64,000 bases of DNA from Trinickia caryophylli (GTDB lineage: Bacteria; Pseudomonadota; Gammaproteobacteria; Burkholderiales; Burkholderiaceae), in the NCBI RefSeq assembly GCF_034424545.1, contig NZ_CP139971.1, positions 2,108,001-2,172,000 of the forward strand, in the 5' to 3' direction. The notes below the pieces were generated by a model that worked only from the letters and a program-made list of their open reading frames with translations, ran no database searches and had not been told where the DNA came from. A program made the position numbers and the translations under genes. Of the stretch, positions 17,589-25,152 are shown piece by piece (positions within the stretch are counted from its first letter, which is position 1; each line of letters opens with the position of its first letter).

Positions 17589-17625
17589 AAAAATGCCAGC
17601 GAATCTGACTTTTTTATAGGGACGT
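17589..17625 (+). promoter_or_regulatory. regulon box C, upstream of porin B
   Basis: This 37-bp element begins AAAAATGCC, continues GAATCTGA and ends CTTTTTTATAGGGACGT. It matches box B at 30 of 37 positions. It lies 29 bp after the MFS stop and 58 bp before the porin start, implying that the porin has its own regulated promoter and is not only read from the operon. Confidence 0.68.
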
Positions 17626-17682
17626 GCAATCGAGCATCGCATAACCTCGGATTCGCAGAATAACAACGTACCAGGAGACACA

Positions 17683-18708
17683 ATGAAAAAGACGGCCGCC
17701 GCGATATGCGGCGCAGCATCGGCATGCGCTTTTCATGTTGCGCATGCGCAATCGTCGGTCACGCTCTACGGCATCATCGACAATGGTATCGAATATCGCA
17801 CCGCCGCTTCAGGAACGGTGGTCCGTGCCGTATCGGGCGGGCTCTTTGCGAGCCGATATGGGCTGAAAGGCAGCGAGGACATCGGCGGCGGCCTGCGAAT
17901 CAACTTTCAATTGGAACAGGGCTTTTCGGGTGTGACGGGCGCGGCGGCCAATTCGGCCGAGGCCTTCAACCGGCAGGCGTGGGTTGGTATTTCGGGGAGT
18001 TTCGGCGAGGCGCGCTTCGGCTTGCAGAATACGCCGCAATACGTTTTCATGAATCCCGAGCTGGATCCGGTGGCGGTTCAAAGTCTCGGCTCGCCGATGA
18101 ACAGCTTCAACAGCCTTACGATCCGCGTCAATAATGCGATTTCGTATTTCACGCCGACGCTCTACGGCCTGAGTGGACAGTTCATGGTCGCGATGCGCGA
18201 TTCGACGACGAAGCCGGCAAACGGTTTTCAGTTCTACAACGCAGCACTGCGCTACGTCAACGGGCCGCTTCGTTTGGCGGCAGGCTATGAGCAAGCGGCC
18301 AATGCCGCCGGTACCTCGATATTGAAGATCTTCAATGCGGGTGCGTCCGTCGGCGTGGGGGCGGCCCGGCTCTATTTGGCCTATCACAACGAGCGCCAGA
18401 CCGACAATAGCGTCAAACGCGACGTGTACGAAGTGTCCGGCTCGTACTCGTTCACGCCGGCCGACCAGCTCTCGCTCATGTACGGGTATGCGCACGACCG
18501 GCTGGGGCAGGGCAACAACGCCCAGCAGATCGGTCTGACCTACTCGTATTCGCTCTCGAAGCGGACCACGCTTTATGGCTCGGCCGGATTCCTTCAGAAC
18601 CGCAATCAGGCGCGTTTCACGCTCAACGGCACCGGATATACGGGCCTCGCCGTCACGCCGGGCGCCAATACGCGCGGCGTGATACTCGGAATGCTGCATC
18701 GATTCTGA
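17683..18708 (+). CDS. general porin of the aromatic cluster, copy B
   Basis: A 341-aa porin with signal peptide ending HVAHAQS, first strand SVTLYGIIDNGIEY, the GLKGSEDIGGGLRINFQLEQGF segment and C-terminal phenylalanine (LHRF). It is the paralogue of the porin at 5874-6899, identical in length and collinear throughout. The ATG at 17683 has CAGGAGAC upstream. The two porins flank the catabolic operon on opposite strands and each has a copy of the conserved box, so they are probably co-induced with it. Confidence 0.92.
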   Translation: MKKTAAAICGAASACAFHVAHAQSSVTLYGIIDNGIEYRTAASGTVVRAVSGGLFASRYGLKGSEDIGGGLRINFQLEQGFSGVTGAAANSAEAFNRQAWVGISGSFGEARFGLQNTPQYVFMNPELDPVAVQSLGSPMNSFNSLTIRVNNAISYFTPTLYGLSGQFMVAMRDSTTKPANGFQFYNAALRYVNGPLRLAAGYEQAANAAGTSILKIFNAGASVGVGAARLYLAYHNERQTDNSVKRDVYEVSGSYSFTPADQLSLMYGYAHDRLGQGNNAQQIGLTYSYSLSKRTTLYGSAGFLQNRNQARFTLNGTGYTGLAVTPGANTRGVILGMLHRF

Positions 18709-18713
18709 AGCGG

Positions 18714-18742
18714 GCAGGCGCCGCGGTGAGCGCGGCGCCTGC
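18714..18742 (+). terminator. strong hairpin after porin B
   Basis: A perfect 12-bp stem, GCAGGCGCCGCG at 18714-18725 and its complement at 18731-18742, with a 5-nt loop. It begins six bases after the porin stop codon. No T tract follows, so it may act as a transcript-stabilising or Rho-assisted end rather than a classical intrinsic terminator. Confidence 0.6.
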
Positions 18743-18839
18743 GTTCGGGTAAATAGCAGGAGCGCCAGACAGATACATGCGGAAGAATATCGTTTGCTCC
18801 CGATTGCTCCAAAGCCGTTTTGGCCGCCCAGGAGACTTT

Positions 18840-19784
18840 ATGACATACGGTGCCTCGGCGAAGTACCCGCCCAAGCCGGCCCGGCAAGCGCCATTGATGA
18901 CCGTTCCGAAGGTCCGTCTATACGTCGAGCGCCCGGAGGAAAAAAACTGGTTCGTGCACGTGGGACACGTTACCGAACGCGGGCGGTGGCGAACGGAGCC
19001 CCATGCGCACCCGGCTTACGGCCAGGTGATTTTCGTTCGCAACGGCCGTGGCGTCATGAATCTGGAGGGGCGGCGCGTACCGTTCGAGGGGCCGTGCGCG
19101 TTGCTGGTGCCGACCGAATGCGTACACGGGCTCGACTATGAGCTCGACGTCGACCGATGGGTCGTGACGATCGAACTCGCTTATCTGACACAGGTCAATG
19201 CGAAGTTGCGCGAATTCATCGCGCTCTGGGCGTTACCCCGCGTGATCCCGCTTGTCGATTCCGCCGATGCGGGCGTGGCGTTTTGCGGTTTGATACAGGG
19301 CCTCAAGCGAGAGGTGGAGTCCGACGCGGTGGGCCGGGTGGTCGGTACCGAAGCACTGCTCACGACGCTTTTGCTCATGCTCGTGCGCGAAGCGCACGTG
19401 GACGAAGCCGGTGGTGAAAATGCCACGCGCAACGACGTTCGGCAGGTCGAGCGGTTTCGCAAGCTGATCGACGAGCACTTCCGCGAGAATCTGACGCTGC
19501 AGGATTACGCATCGATGATGGCCATATCGCTCGTGCAATTGCGCGCGGCCTGTGCTTCGGCTGCGGATCAAAGCCCGACGAAGATGATTCACGCCCGTAT
19601 CATTACCGAAGCCAAGCGCAGCCTTATTTTCGGCGATATGTCCGTGGAGCAGATCGCATTCGGGCTGGGCTTTGCGGATGCGGCGTACTTCACGCGGTTT
19701 TTCCGGCGCGAAGTCGGACAGGCGCCAAGCCAGTTCCGTGCCGCCGCGCGACAGCAGACACACCACGACGTCTTATCGAAGTAG
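18840..19784 (+). CDS. AraC-family regulator of the aromatic cluster
   Basis: A 314-aa regulator. The N-terminal cupin-like sensor domain holds EPHAHPAYGQVIFVRNGRG (about 50-70). The C-terminal double helix-turn-helix spans about 205-305, with LTLQDYASMMAISLVQLRAA for the first helix pair and EQIAFGLGFADAAYFTRFFRR for the second. This is the architecture of PobR/HpaA-type aromatic-acid activators. The ATG at 18840 has AGGAGA five bases upstream. It lies next to porin B and is the only regulator inside the cluster, which makes it the likely ligand of boxes A-C. Confidence 0.88.
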   Translation: MTYGASAKYPPKPARQAPLMTVPKVRLYVERPEEKNWFVHVGHVTERGRWRTEPHAHPAYGQVIFVRNGRGVMNLEGRRVPFEGPCALLVPTECVHGLDYELDVDRWVVTIELAYLTQVNAKLREFIALWALPRVIPLVDSADAGVAFCGLIQGLKREVESDAVGRVVGTEALLTTLLLMLVREAHVDEAGGENATRNDVRQVERFRKLIDEHFRENLTLQDYASMMAISLVQLRAACASAADQSPTKMIHARIITEAKRSLIFGDMSVEQIAFGLGFADAAYFTRFFRREVGQAPSQFRAAARQQTHHDVLSK

Positions 19785-19905
19785 CGGCGGCACGATGCCG
19801 CCAGCCTCGCCGTGGGCCCACAGCGGCGATCGACATCCCGGTGTGACGGGCGGCCTGTGCGAGCGGCGCAGGCCGGCGTGCCTCTTTTCGATCGGTCAAC
19901 GCGAT

Positions 19906-21081
19906 ATGACACCTTCCTTTCTGAAAACGATGTGGTCGCGGTATGGCGCCAGTGCGGTGGTGACCGCAATGGCATTATGGGCTGCGATGCAAAGCCTCGA
20001 TAATCGAGCGGCCGCCTTATCGAAAGATTCGGCCGAATTCGTTTATATCGGCACACAGGACCGCCGAATTCACGTGTTGCGATTCGATACCTCGACGGGC
20101 GAGCTGGCGGAAATCGGCCCGGCGGCAGAGGGTCCGAGATCGACATGGGTGACGGCTCACCCGAGGCTGCCCATGCTCTATGCGGTGGACGACGACAATT
20201 CGAAACAAGGGAGCGTGACGGCTTATGCCGTGAATCGCGAGACGGGTGCGCTTGCCAGAATCGACGAGGTCGAAACCGGTGGAAGCGGAACGACGAACCT
20301 TTATCTGGACGTTCCCTCGGCGACGTTGCTGGCTGCGAACTACGGTGGCGGTTCTGTCGCCAGCATTGCACTCAACGACGAAGGAGGTCTCGGGCCACGT
20401 ATCTCGACGATCAAGGAAACAGGCTCGGGCCCCAACCGCCGGCAGGCGAGCGCGCATGCCCACAGCGCCGTCGTGGATCCGTCCGGGCGCTATGTGCTCG
20501 TTCCCGATCTTGGCGCCGATCGCGTTTTCGTTTATGGCTTCGATCGCGCGACGCACCGCTTACTGCCCGATGACCATAAGCCTGCGCGATCGTTCGTTGC
20601 GCCGCCGGGCAGCGGTCCGCGGCATATCGCGTTCGGATCGAGCGGGCAATTCGCTTATCTGCTGACCGAACTCAGCGCCCAAGTCATGACGTTTCGCTGG
20701 GACGCCTCGGAAGGACGTTTGACGCTGGTGCAGACACTGCCGATCACGCGTGCGCAATTCGACGGCGTGAAGAGCGGAGCCGGAATAGCCGTGAGCCGGG
20801 ACGGGCGCTTTCTCTATGTCGAAGACCGTGGTGAGGATGCGTTGGTGGTCTTCCGTATTGACGAAGCTTCGGGCGAGCTTTCGCCCGTCCAACGCATAGC
20901 GTCGGGCGGCGAGAAGCCCTGGGGGTTCGCGCTCGACCCTTCGGGACGGTGGATGCTCGTGGCCAATCAACGTAGCGGGAGGGTGAACGTATTCGGCATC
21001 GACCCGGTATCCGGCCGGCTGTCGGACACGGGGCACTGGGCCGATGTCGTCACGCCCGTCAGCGTGGCCTTCATGAAGTGA
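19906..21081 (+). CDS. lactonase-type seven-bladed beta-propeller (6-phosphogluconolactonase/COG2706 family), exported
   Basis: A 391-aa protein. A hydrophobic N-terminus (residues 12-30, ending NRAAA) suggests export. The rest has the repeated blade pattern of the YbhE/COG2706 family: FVYIGTQDRRIHVLRFDTST, LPMLYAVDDDN, ASAHAHSAVVDPSGRYVLVPDLGADRV-like blades and GEKPWGFALDPSGRWMLVAN near the end. Related enzymes hydrolyse 6-phosphogluconolactone or act on muconolactones. An exported form in an aromatic cluster could act on an extracellular lactone, but this is only inference. The chosen ATG at 19906 has a weak ribosome site; the frame is open for 78 codons upstream. Confidence 0.75.
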   Translation: MTPSFLKTMWSRYGASAVVTAMALWAAMQSLDNRAAALSKDSAEFVYIGTQDRRIHVLRFDTSTGELAEIGPAAEGPRSTWVTAHPRLPMLYAVDDDNSKQGSVTAYAVNRETGALARIDEVETGGSGTTNLYLDVPSATLLAANYGGGSVASIALNDEGGLGPRISTIKETGSGPNRRQASAHAHSAVVDPSGRYVLVPDLGADRVFVYGFDRATHRLLPDDHKPARSFVAPPGSGPRHIAFGSSGQFAYLLTELSAQVMTFRWDASEGRLTLVQTLPITRAQFDGVKSGAGIAVSRDGRFLYVEDRGEDALVVFRIDEASGELSPVQRIASGGEKPWGFALDPSGRWMLVANQRSGRVNVFGIDPVSGRLSDTGHWADVVTPVSVAFMK

Positions 21082-21121
21082 TCGGGCGATAAGCGCGCGA
21101 CGGCGGCGCGTTGACGCGATA

Positions 21122-21150
21122 TTCACAAAACGAAAGTTAGCGGTTAGAAT
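21122..21150 (+). promoter_or_regulatory. sigma70 promoter of the tRNA-Leu gene
   Basis: A -35 element TTCACA at 21122-21127 and a -10 element TAGAAT at 21145-21150 are separated by 17 bp. The -10 ends 13 bp before the mature tRNA 5' end, and the GC-rich stretch GGCGCCCCTC follows as expected for a stable-RNA discriminator. Confidence 0.7.
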
Positions 21151-21163
21151 GGCGCCCCTCATT

Positions 21164-21248
21164 GCCCAGGTGGCGGAATTGGTAGACGCACTATCTTGAG
21201 GGGGTAGCGCCGAAAGGCGTGCGGGTTCGAGTCCCGCCCTGGGCACCA
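21164..21248 (+). tRNA. tRNA-Leu (anticodon GAG), CCA encoded
   Basis: An 85-nt class II tRNA. The acceptor GCCCAGG pairs with CCTGGGC, followed by discriminator A and an encoded CCA. The anticodon arm is CTATC TTGAGGG GGTAG with anticodon GAG. A long variable arm (GCCGAAAGGCG region) and a TTCGAGTCC T-loop are present. It is closely similar to E. coli tRNA-Leu(GAG). The 3' end is partly repeated at 21927-21938. Confidence 0.97.
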
Positions 21249-21429
21249 GGAAGTCATTTCACGATAGCCTCGCCCCGTGCTCGGTGTGGCGCATCACGCA
21301 GCAACTCGAGTGATCCGCGACCGGGAAAGATTGGGGGGAGGCGCCGTGCGGCGGCCACGAGTGGTGTGTTGATGAGGGAGCAGCACGTCTCCTTCCTATG
21401 CGGCCGAGCTTGACACCATCTGTGCAAGA
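21249..21429. other. gap downstream of tRNA-Leu
   Basis: I see no gene, repeat or clear hairpin with T tract in this stretch. It forms the left part of a small AT-richer segment between the tRNA and the partial repeat of its 3' end. Confidence 0.4.
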
Positions 21430-21687
21430 CTACTCGTTATCGCTTACCTTGGACCCTCCGAGCGTGCCGATGATGAAAGACCGTATGTCGAATGACTCTG
21501 CATCGAAGGTGAGTGGATCGGATTCATCCGGAAACACTTTTCCGTACCGAGCGCATGCTTTGCGAAGGCGTTGATTTTGTGCCAAGTACTCATCGAGATC
21601 GAATTTCTGATCGACAAATACATATCCTTCCGCGTCAAGTGCCGATCGGGTCTTATTGAATAACGCTCGCAATTGCTCGACTGTCAT
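21430..21687 (-). CDS. small hypothetical acidic protein, possible immunity protein
   Basis: An 85-aa acidic protein (starts MTVEQLRALFNKTRSALDAE) of unrecognised family. The start is well supported: ATG at 21687 follows GGAGGGGAAGTG, a strong Shine-Dalgarno. The base composition is lower in GC than the neighbours. An upstream frame ends with a TGA that overlaps this ATG by one base (TGATG), an arrangement common in toxin-immunity pairs and other two-gene units. There is no signal peptide or membrane segment. The immunity idea rests only on size, acidity and this coupling. Confidence 0.6.
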   Translation of the reverse strand: MTVEQLRALFNKTRSALDAEGYVFVDQKFDLDEYLAQNQRLRKACARYGKVFPDESDPLTFDAESFDIRSFIIGTLGGSKVSDNE

Positions 21688-21908
21688 CACTTCCCCTCCA
21701 GTTGGATGCCGTTGAGACAGGAAAAGTACGTTTGCTGGGCCTTCCGATAGCAGTCAGTCTTGTCGGGGCCTTGGGGCTTAACGATGATGGCTATACAGCG
21801 CCAGACGACGAAGCTGCTGCGAGACACAGATCTGCCACAAATGACGCCGTTGCGCCTGCGATTCTGTGATCTGCGAAATATTTCATTACTTTTATATCGA
21901 CCGATCGC
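21687..21908 (-). pseudogene. C-terminal remnant of a gene coupled to the small acidic protein
   Basis: A 73-codon open frame without a start codon runs on the minus strand and ends KTDCYRKAQQTYFSCLNG followed by IQLEGK and a TGA that overlaps the next start. The same frame is closed upstream by TAG at 21909-21911, and beyond that reads GACVMMGAQGPPRYK. The pattern looks like the tail of a larger gene broken by a stop or frameshift. I do not recognise the family. A polymorphic-toxin tail followed by its immunity gene is one explanation. Confidence 0.4.
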
Positions 21909-21926
21909 CTATTTGTAGCGGGGCGG

Positions 21927-21938
21927 GCCCTGGGCACC
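21927..21938 (+). repeat. 12-bp partial repeat of the tRNA-Leu 3' end (possible att remnant)
   Basis: GCCCTGGGCACC here repeats the last bases of the tRNA-Leu gene (21236-21247) in the same orientation, 691 bp downstream. tRNA 3' ends are common integration sites and leave such direct repeats. No integrase gene is present and 12 bp is short, so chance is not excluded. Confidence 0.4.
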
Positions 21939-22267
21939 CATCATCACGCAAGCACCGCTATCGGGGGGCTCATAGTGGTCTTTCGCATTCCGGTGCTGCA
22001 AACGGGTAGGGCTGATCGCCAAACTCGTTTATACTCGCCGAATGGAACCCGGCCGTACGTACTCTCTCGTTCGTTGCTCCGCACTCGCCGCGATTGTGGC
22101 GAGCGTGCCGGCGCGCACGGTTTCCAAATCCAAAAAACAGCTGCTCGTCTGACCGGCGCGCTGTTGCCGTCGGACGTGCGACGGGACAGCGATCAGCCTC
22201 TTCACCCTCATTCGCCTTCCTGTTTCCACTCGACGGAATTCCCTCGGTCGGTTTTGGAGGTGAAAGC
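21939..22267. other. gap between the att-like repeat and the dapA-like gene
   Basis: This 329-bp stretch holds fragments of reading frame on the minus strand (one reads FGDQPYPFAAPE, another AKDHYEPPDSGACVMM) that look like pieces of a frameshifted gene. Its right end contains the strong ribosome site GGAGGTG of the dapA-like gene. No promoter is obvious. Confidence 0.35.
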
Positions 22268-23128
22268 ATGTCGAATTTTTCCGGTATCTGGATTCCGCTC
22301 GTGACGCCGTTTTCGGGCGGTGCGGTCGACCACGCGGCGCTGGCCGCACTCGTCGCACGCTATCGCGGCGCGGGCGTCGCAGGGTTCGCCGCATTCGGTA
22401 CGACGGGCGAACTGGCGGCGCTCTCGCACGACGAACAAGCGAGCGTATTGACCACGATACTCGATGCAGCCGAAGGCACACCGGTGATCGCGGGCGTGGC
22501 TGGCAATCAGCCGGCCGCGGTCGCGGAGCGGATACGGCATTTCGGCGAAATGCCGCTGGCGGGTTTGCTCGTCAGCGCGCCATATTACATTCGCCCGTCG
22601 CAAGCCGGGCTCATCGACTTCTTCTCGACGCTTGCGGACGTGAGCGCGCATCCGTTCGTGCTCTACGACATTCCGTACCGTACCGGCGTGCGTATCGAAC
22701 TTGAAACGCTCTTGACGCTGGCCGCGCATCCACGCATTGCGGCGATCAAGGATTGCGCCGGCTCGGTCGATACGACGAGGGCGCTAATCGCGGATGGCCG
22801 GCTCCAGGTGCTCGCGGGCAACGACGACGCGATCTTCCAGACGCTTTGCATGGGCGGAAGCGGCGCCATTGCGGCGACGGCACACCTGAAGACGGAACGC
22901 TTCGTCGCCATGTACGAGGCCTTGTCGCAAGGGCGGCTCGTCGAAGGGCGTGCGATCTTTCATGAACTCGCGCCGCTCGTCAACGCGCTGATATCCGAGC
23001 CGAATCCGGCCCCCGTCAAGGCGGCGCTCGCGATTCAGGGGCTTATCGCGAACGAGCTGCGCAAGCCGATGACCGTGGCGAGCGAGGCGCTCGGCGCACG
23101 GCTGGCGCAATTGCAGGCGCAGCACTAG
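22268..23128 (+). CDS. dihydrodipicolinate synthase/N-acetylneuraminate lyase superfamily protein (DapA-like)
   Basis: A 286-aa class I aldolase. The active-site pieces sit at the E. coli DapA numbering: TTGE at 45-48, Tyr133 in VLYDIPYRTG, and the Schiff-base Lys161 in AAIKDCAGSVD. It is somewhat short and lacks other lysine-pathway genes nearby, so it could be a catabolic keto-acid aldolase or dehydratase instead of the housekeeping DapA. The ATG at 22268 follows GGAGGTG. Its last ~255 bp are present a second time at 25153-25407, next to an inserted segment. Confidence 0.82.
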   Translation: MSNFSGIWIPLVTPFSGGAVDHAALAALVARYRGAGVAGFAAFGTTGELAALSHDEQASVLTTILDAAEGTPVIAGVAGNQPAAVAERIRHFGEMPLAGLLVSAPYYIRPSQAGLIDFFSTLADVSAHPFVLYDIPYRTGVRIELETLLTLAAHPRIAAIKDCAGSVDTTRALIADGRLQVLAGNDDAIFQTLCMGGSGAIAATAHLKTERFVAMYEALSQGRLVEGRAIFHELAPLVNALISEPNPAPVKAALAIQGLIANELRKPMTVASEALGARLAQLQAQH

Positions 23129-23388
23129 CCGCACTAACGACGGCGTATGCCGAGCGCGGGAGCCACCGGCCTCGTTGACGGTACGACGGTACGCGGGCGT
23201 TGGCCCACGCACATGCCGCTGCGCGTTATTGGCGGTGTGCCTCGACACGTTCGGCCAACGCGCCCGCCACGGAATCGATGACGTTGGACCAATCGCCGAT
23301 ATTCCGGCTCGCTTCGTCATGTTCGGCGGCGGTTTTCAACTGCGCGGAGGCCGGGCCGACTTGCAGACTGAAGAAACGTACGCCGCTC
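22874..23388 (+). repeat. left arm of a duplicated dapA-tail/TPR-tail segment
   Basis: From 22874 (very strongly from 22891) to 23388 the sequence repeats at 25153-25889 in the same orientation with only scattered mismatches. The arm covers the 3' part of the intact dapA-like gene, the whole intergenic spacer and the 3' end of the TPR gene, which is only a fragment here. Relative to the right arm it lacks 222 bp, lost between two CCAATCG repeats. Confidence 0.9.
23226..23388 (-). pseudogene. truncated 3' fragment of the TPR/glycosyltransferase-like gene
   Basis: This fragment corresponds to the C-terminal end of the intact gene at 25505-27238. The stop codon is TAA here and TAG there. An internal deletion of exactly 222 bp (74 codons, in frame) occurred at the sequence CCAATCG around 23289-23295. 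Homology stops at 23388, where the inserted segment begins. Confidence 0.85.
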
Positions 23389-25152
23389 GTGCCGCAACGA
23401 GCCGCGCATCACCCACTGCGGCTGCTGCCGGTCGTCTCCTGCAGGTAGCTCTTACTGGCAGGCGACAACGAACTGTATTGCTCCACGTGCTCGACCGCTC
23501 TCGCTCGGATGTGCGATTTGCCAGAGATTCAATTCGCACATCGATCAGTACTGGAGTCTTTCGGTCGAAGTGGAGCAACTTCGGGCAGACGACGGGCGGC
23601 TTCATCGGAAGGTGAAATTCGGAGGAGCGCTTAGCGATCTGGTCAACGGGGGCGGCGCATCGTTATTGCGAATTGGACTATCGCTGCTGTGAGCACCCAA
23701 CGGCTCGCCAACGGAGTGCGCGCGTGCGCCCGACTTCAGAAGTGTCATGAACGCTCTCGGAGCGAGGTCGCCCATGTGCAGCGCGCTAGTGGCAAATGGC
23801 GCGCCGAAATAGTTGCGCTTCAATTTATCCGGGGCTACCTTGTGCAGCGTGATCGCCGAAGCCATAGACCGCTCGTCGATCAAGCGAACCTCGTCGTTTT
23901 CCGACAGATCGATGATGGCGTCCAGGCCGCGTTTGACCGCAACGACGTCTCTCGGATCGAACGACTCGAAAGAGGAAGCGAAGTTCGCAGTAATGATGTC
24001 CGGGCAGGTATCGCGGAAACGTGTGACGATGTTTGCGGCCTTGAGACAGGCTCCCTCATCGGTAAGATCGAACGGTGGGAGATTCTGTTGACGGTCGCCA
24101 TAAACGGCCCGCACGGCTTCCTTATAAAAAGGCTTCGCACGCCTAAGCCTTTCGTTCAAAACGGTAATTTCGTGCTGTATCTCCGCCAGAGAAACGGGTT
24201 GTCGGTTCACGTATAGGCATGAAACATTCAAGTAAAGATCGCCCTGATTGGCTTGCTTATCGACGATACGCTTGGCAATCTCGGCGGCCGTTGTTCCGAT
24301 TCGATTGGCGCCGTTGATTGCTCGCAGGTTGTCGTCGCTAAGTGTGCCGAGCAGCATTCCGTCTTTGGGGGGATTGCCCAACTCCTCGATGAATTCTCGC
24401 TTCACGGTCTCCCGGATGGACTCGCCCTTCTCGCAGGCCCCGTTGGTCTGGATATTGAGTTTGCGTCGCTGGCTGTTGGCTGCCACCAGAAACAAGCCTT
24501 TGTCCGTTTGAACCATGAGCATTGCTGCGCCGCTCGCGTTGACGGAAAGACCCATCGCACGCTCAAGCAATTGACGGTTGGTGTCTGCGTGCTCGGCGGT
24601 TTTGTAGCTCTCGGGGAGTGCATCGAACAGTGTCTGCAAAACTCGACTTTTGGGAACCTTCAACTGGTCCTGGACGAATTGGAGAATTGAACGGGATGCG
24701 AAATGCGGGGCATCATAGACATCCACCGGCGGGAGCCAGCGCGGTTTACTGCCTGGCTTTATCTGCATGCCCGACTGAGTGGCGCTGCGCCGGACGACGC
24801 TCGACCCGATCCGGCTTCTGATTGAAGGGGAGGGCGAGTGCACGCTATTCGAATGACGCTTTGGACACAACTCGCTGAGGTGCTCACTACGCTGGATTGT
24901 CCGATTCCCCTCGTGCGTCAGGCTGTCGTTCGATAGCCGCGCTTCAGTGTCATCTGCGTGACTGAGGGAAGTCGCTACGCTCACATTACCGATTTGATTG
25001 ATCACGACCTGATTATTCGTCTGATTAATGTGGGGATAAGGTCGCACTTTCGAAGTATGGCTGATGCGTTGAAGAGCGAAAAAACGGCCCTCGACGAGAA
25101 ATTTTTGGGTATATGCACGCAATTTCACGACGTCATGATGATAACGGTACGC
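23389..25152. other. inserted AT-richer segment between the duplicated arms
   Basis: About 1.76 kb without counterpart in the flanking duplicated sequence. Its visible content is one minus-strand gene with a Nudix box (23602-25005) plus about 210 bp on its left with no clear gene. GC content and codon choice are visibly lower than in the neighbourhood. There are no terminal inverted repeats and no transposase or integrase, so it is not a simple insertion sequence. Confidence 0.7.
23602..25005 (-). CDS. Nudix-box protein of unknown role, candidate secreted effector
   Basis: A protein of about 467 aa from a GTG at 25005; an ATG at 24768 would give 388 aa. A nearly perfect Nudix box (GACEKGE, SIRETVK, REFIEELG; about residues 189-210) predicts hydrolysis of a nucleoside-diphosphate compound. 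The first ~80 residues are rich in Ser, Arg, Thr and Pro (SVHSPSPSIRSRIGSSVVRR) and the C-terminus is also Ser/Pro rich (PPPLTRSLSAPPNF), which is unlike housekeeping Nudix enzymes but common in type III effectors. Ralstonia RipN is a known Nudix effector, but I cannot show homology. No good Shine-Dalgarno supports either start. The gene sits alone in an inserted, AT-richer segment. Confidence 0.6.
   Translation of the reverse strand: MINQIGNVSVATSLSHADDTEARLSNDSLTHEGNRTIQRSEHLSELCPKRHSNSVHSPSPSIRSRIGSSVVRRSATQSGMQIKPGSKPRWLPPVDVYDAPHFASRSILQFVQDQLKVPKSRVLQTLFDALPESYKTAEHADTNRQLLERAMGLSVNASGAAMLMVQTDKGLFLVAANSQRRKLNIQTNGACEKGESIRETVKREFIEELGNPPKDGMLLGTLSDDNLRAINGANRIGTTAAEIAKRIVDKQANQGDLYLNVSCLYVNRQPVSLAEIQHEITVLNERLRRAKPFYKEAVRAVYGDRQQNLPPFDLTDEGACLKAANIVTRFRDTCPDIITANFASSFESFDPRDVVAVKRGLDAIIDLSENDEVRLIDERSMASAITLHKVAPDKLKRNYFGAPFATSALHMGDLAPRAFMTLLKSGARAHSVGEPLGAHSSDSPIRNNDAPPPLTRSLSAPPNFTFR

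Noticed and set aside
25077..25100. hrpII box upstream of the Nudix gene as a called promoter
   Set aside because: It deviates from the consensus in one of eight bases and the motif is short, so it is mentioned only as a hint within a finding.
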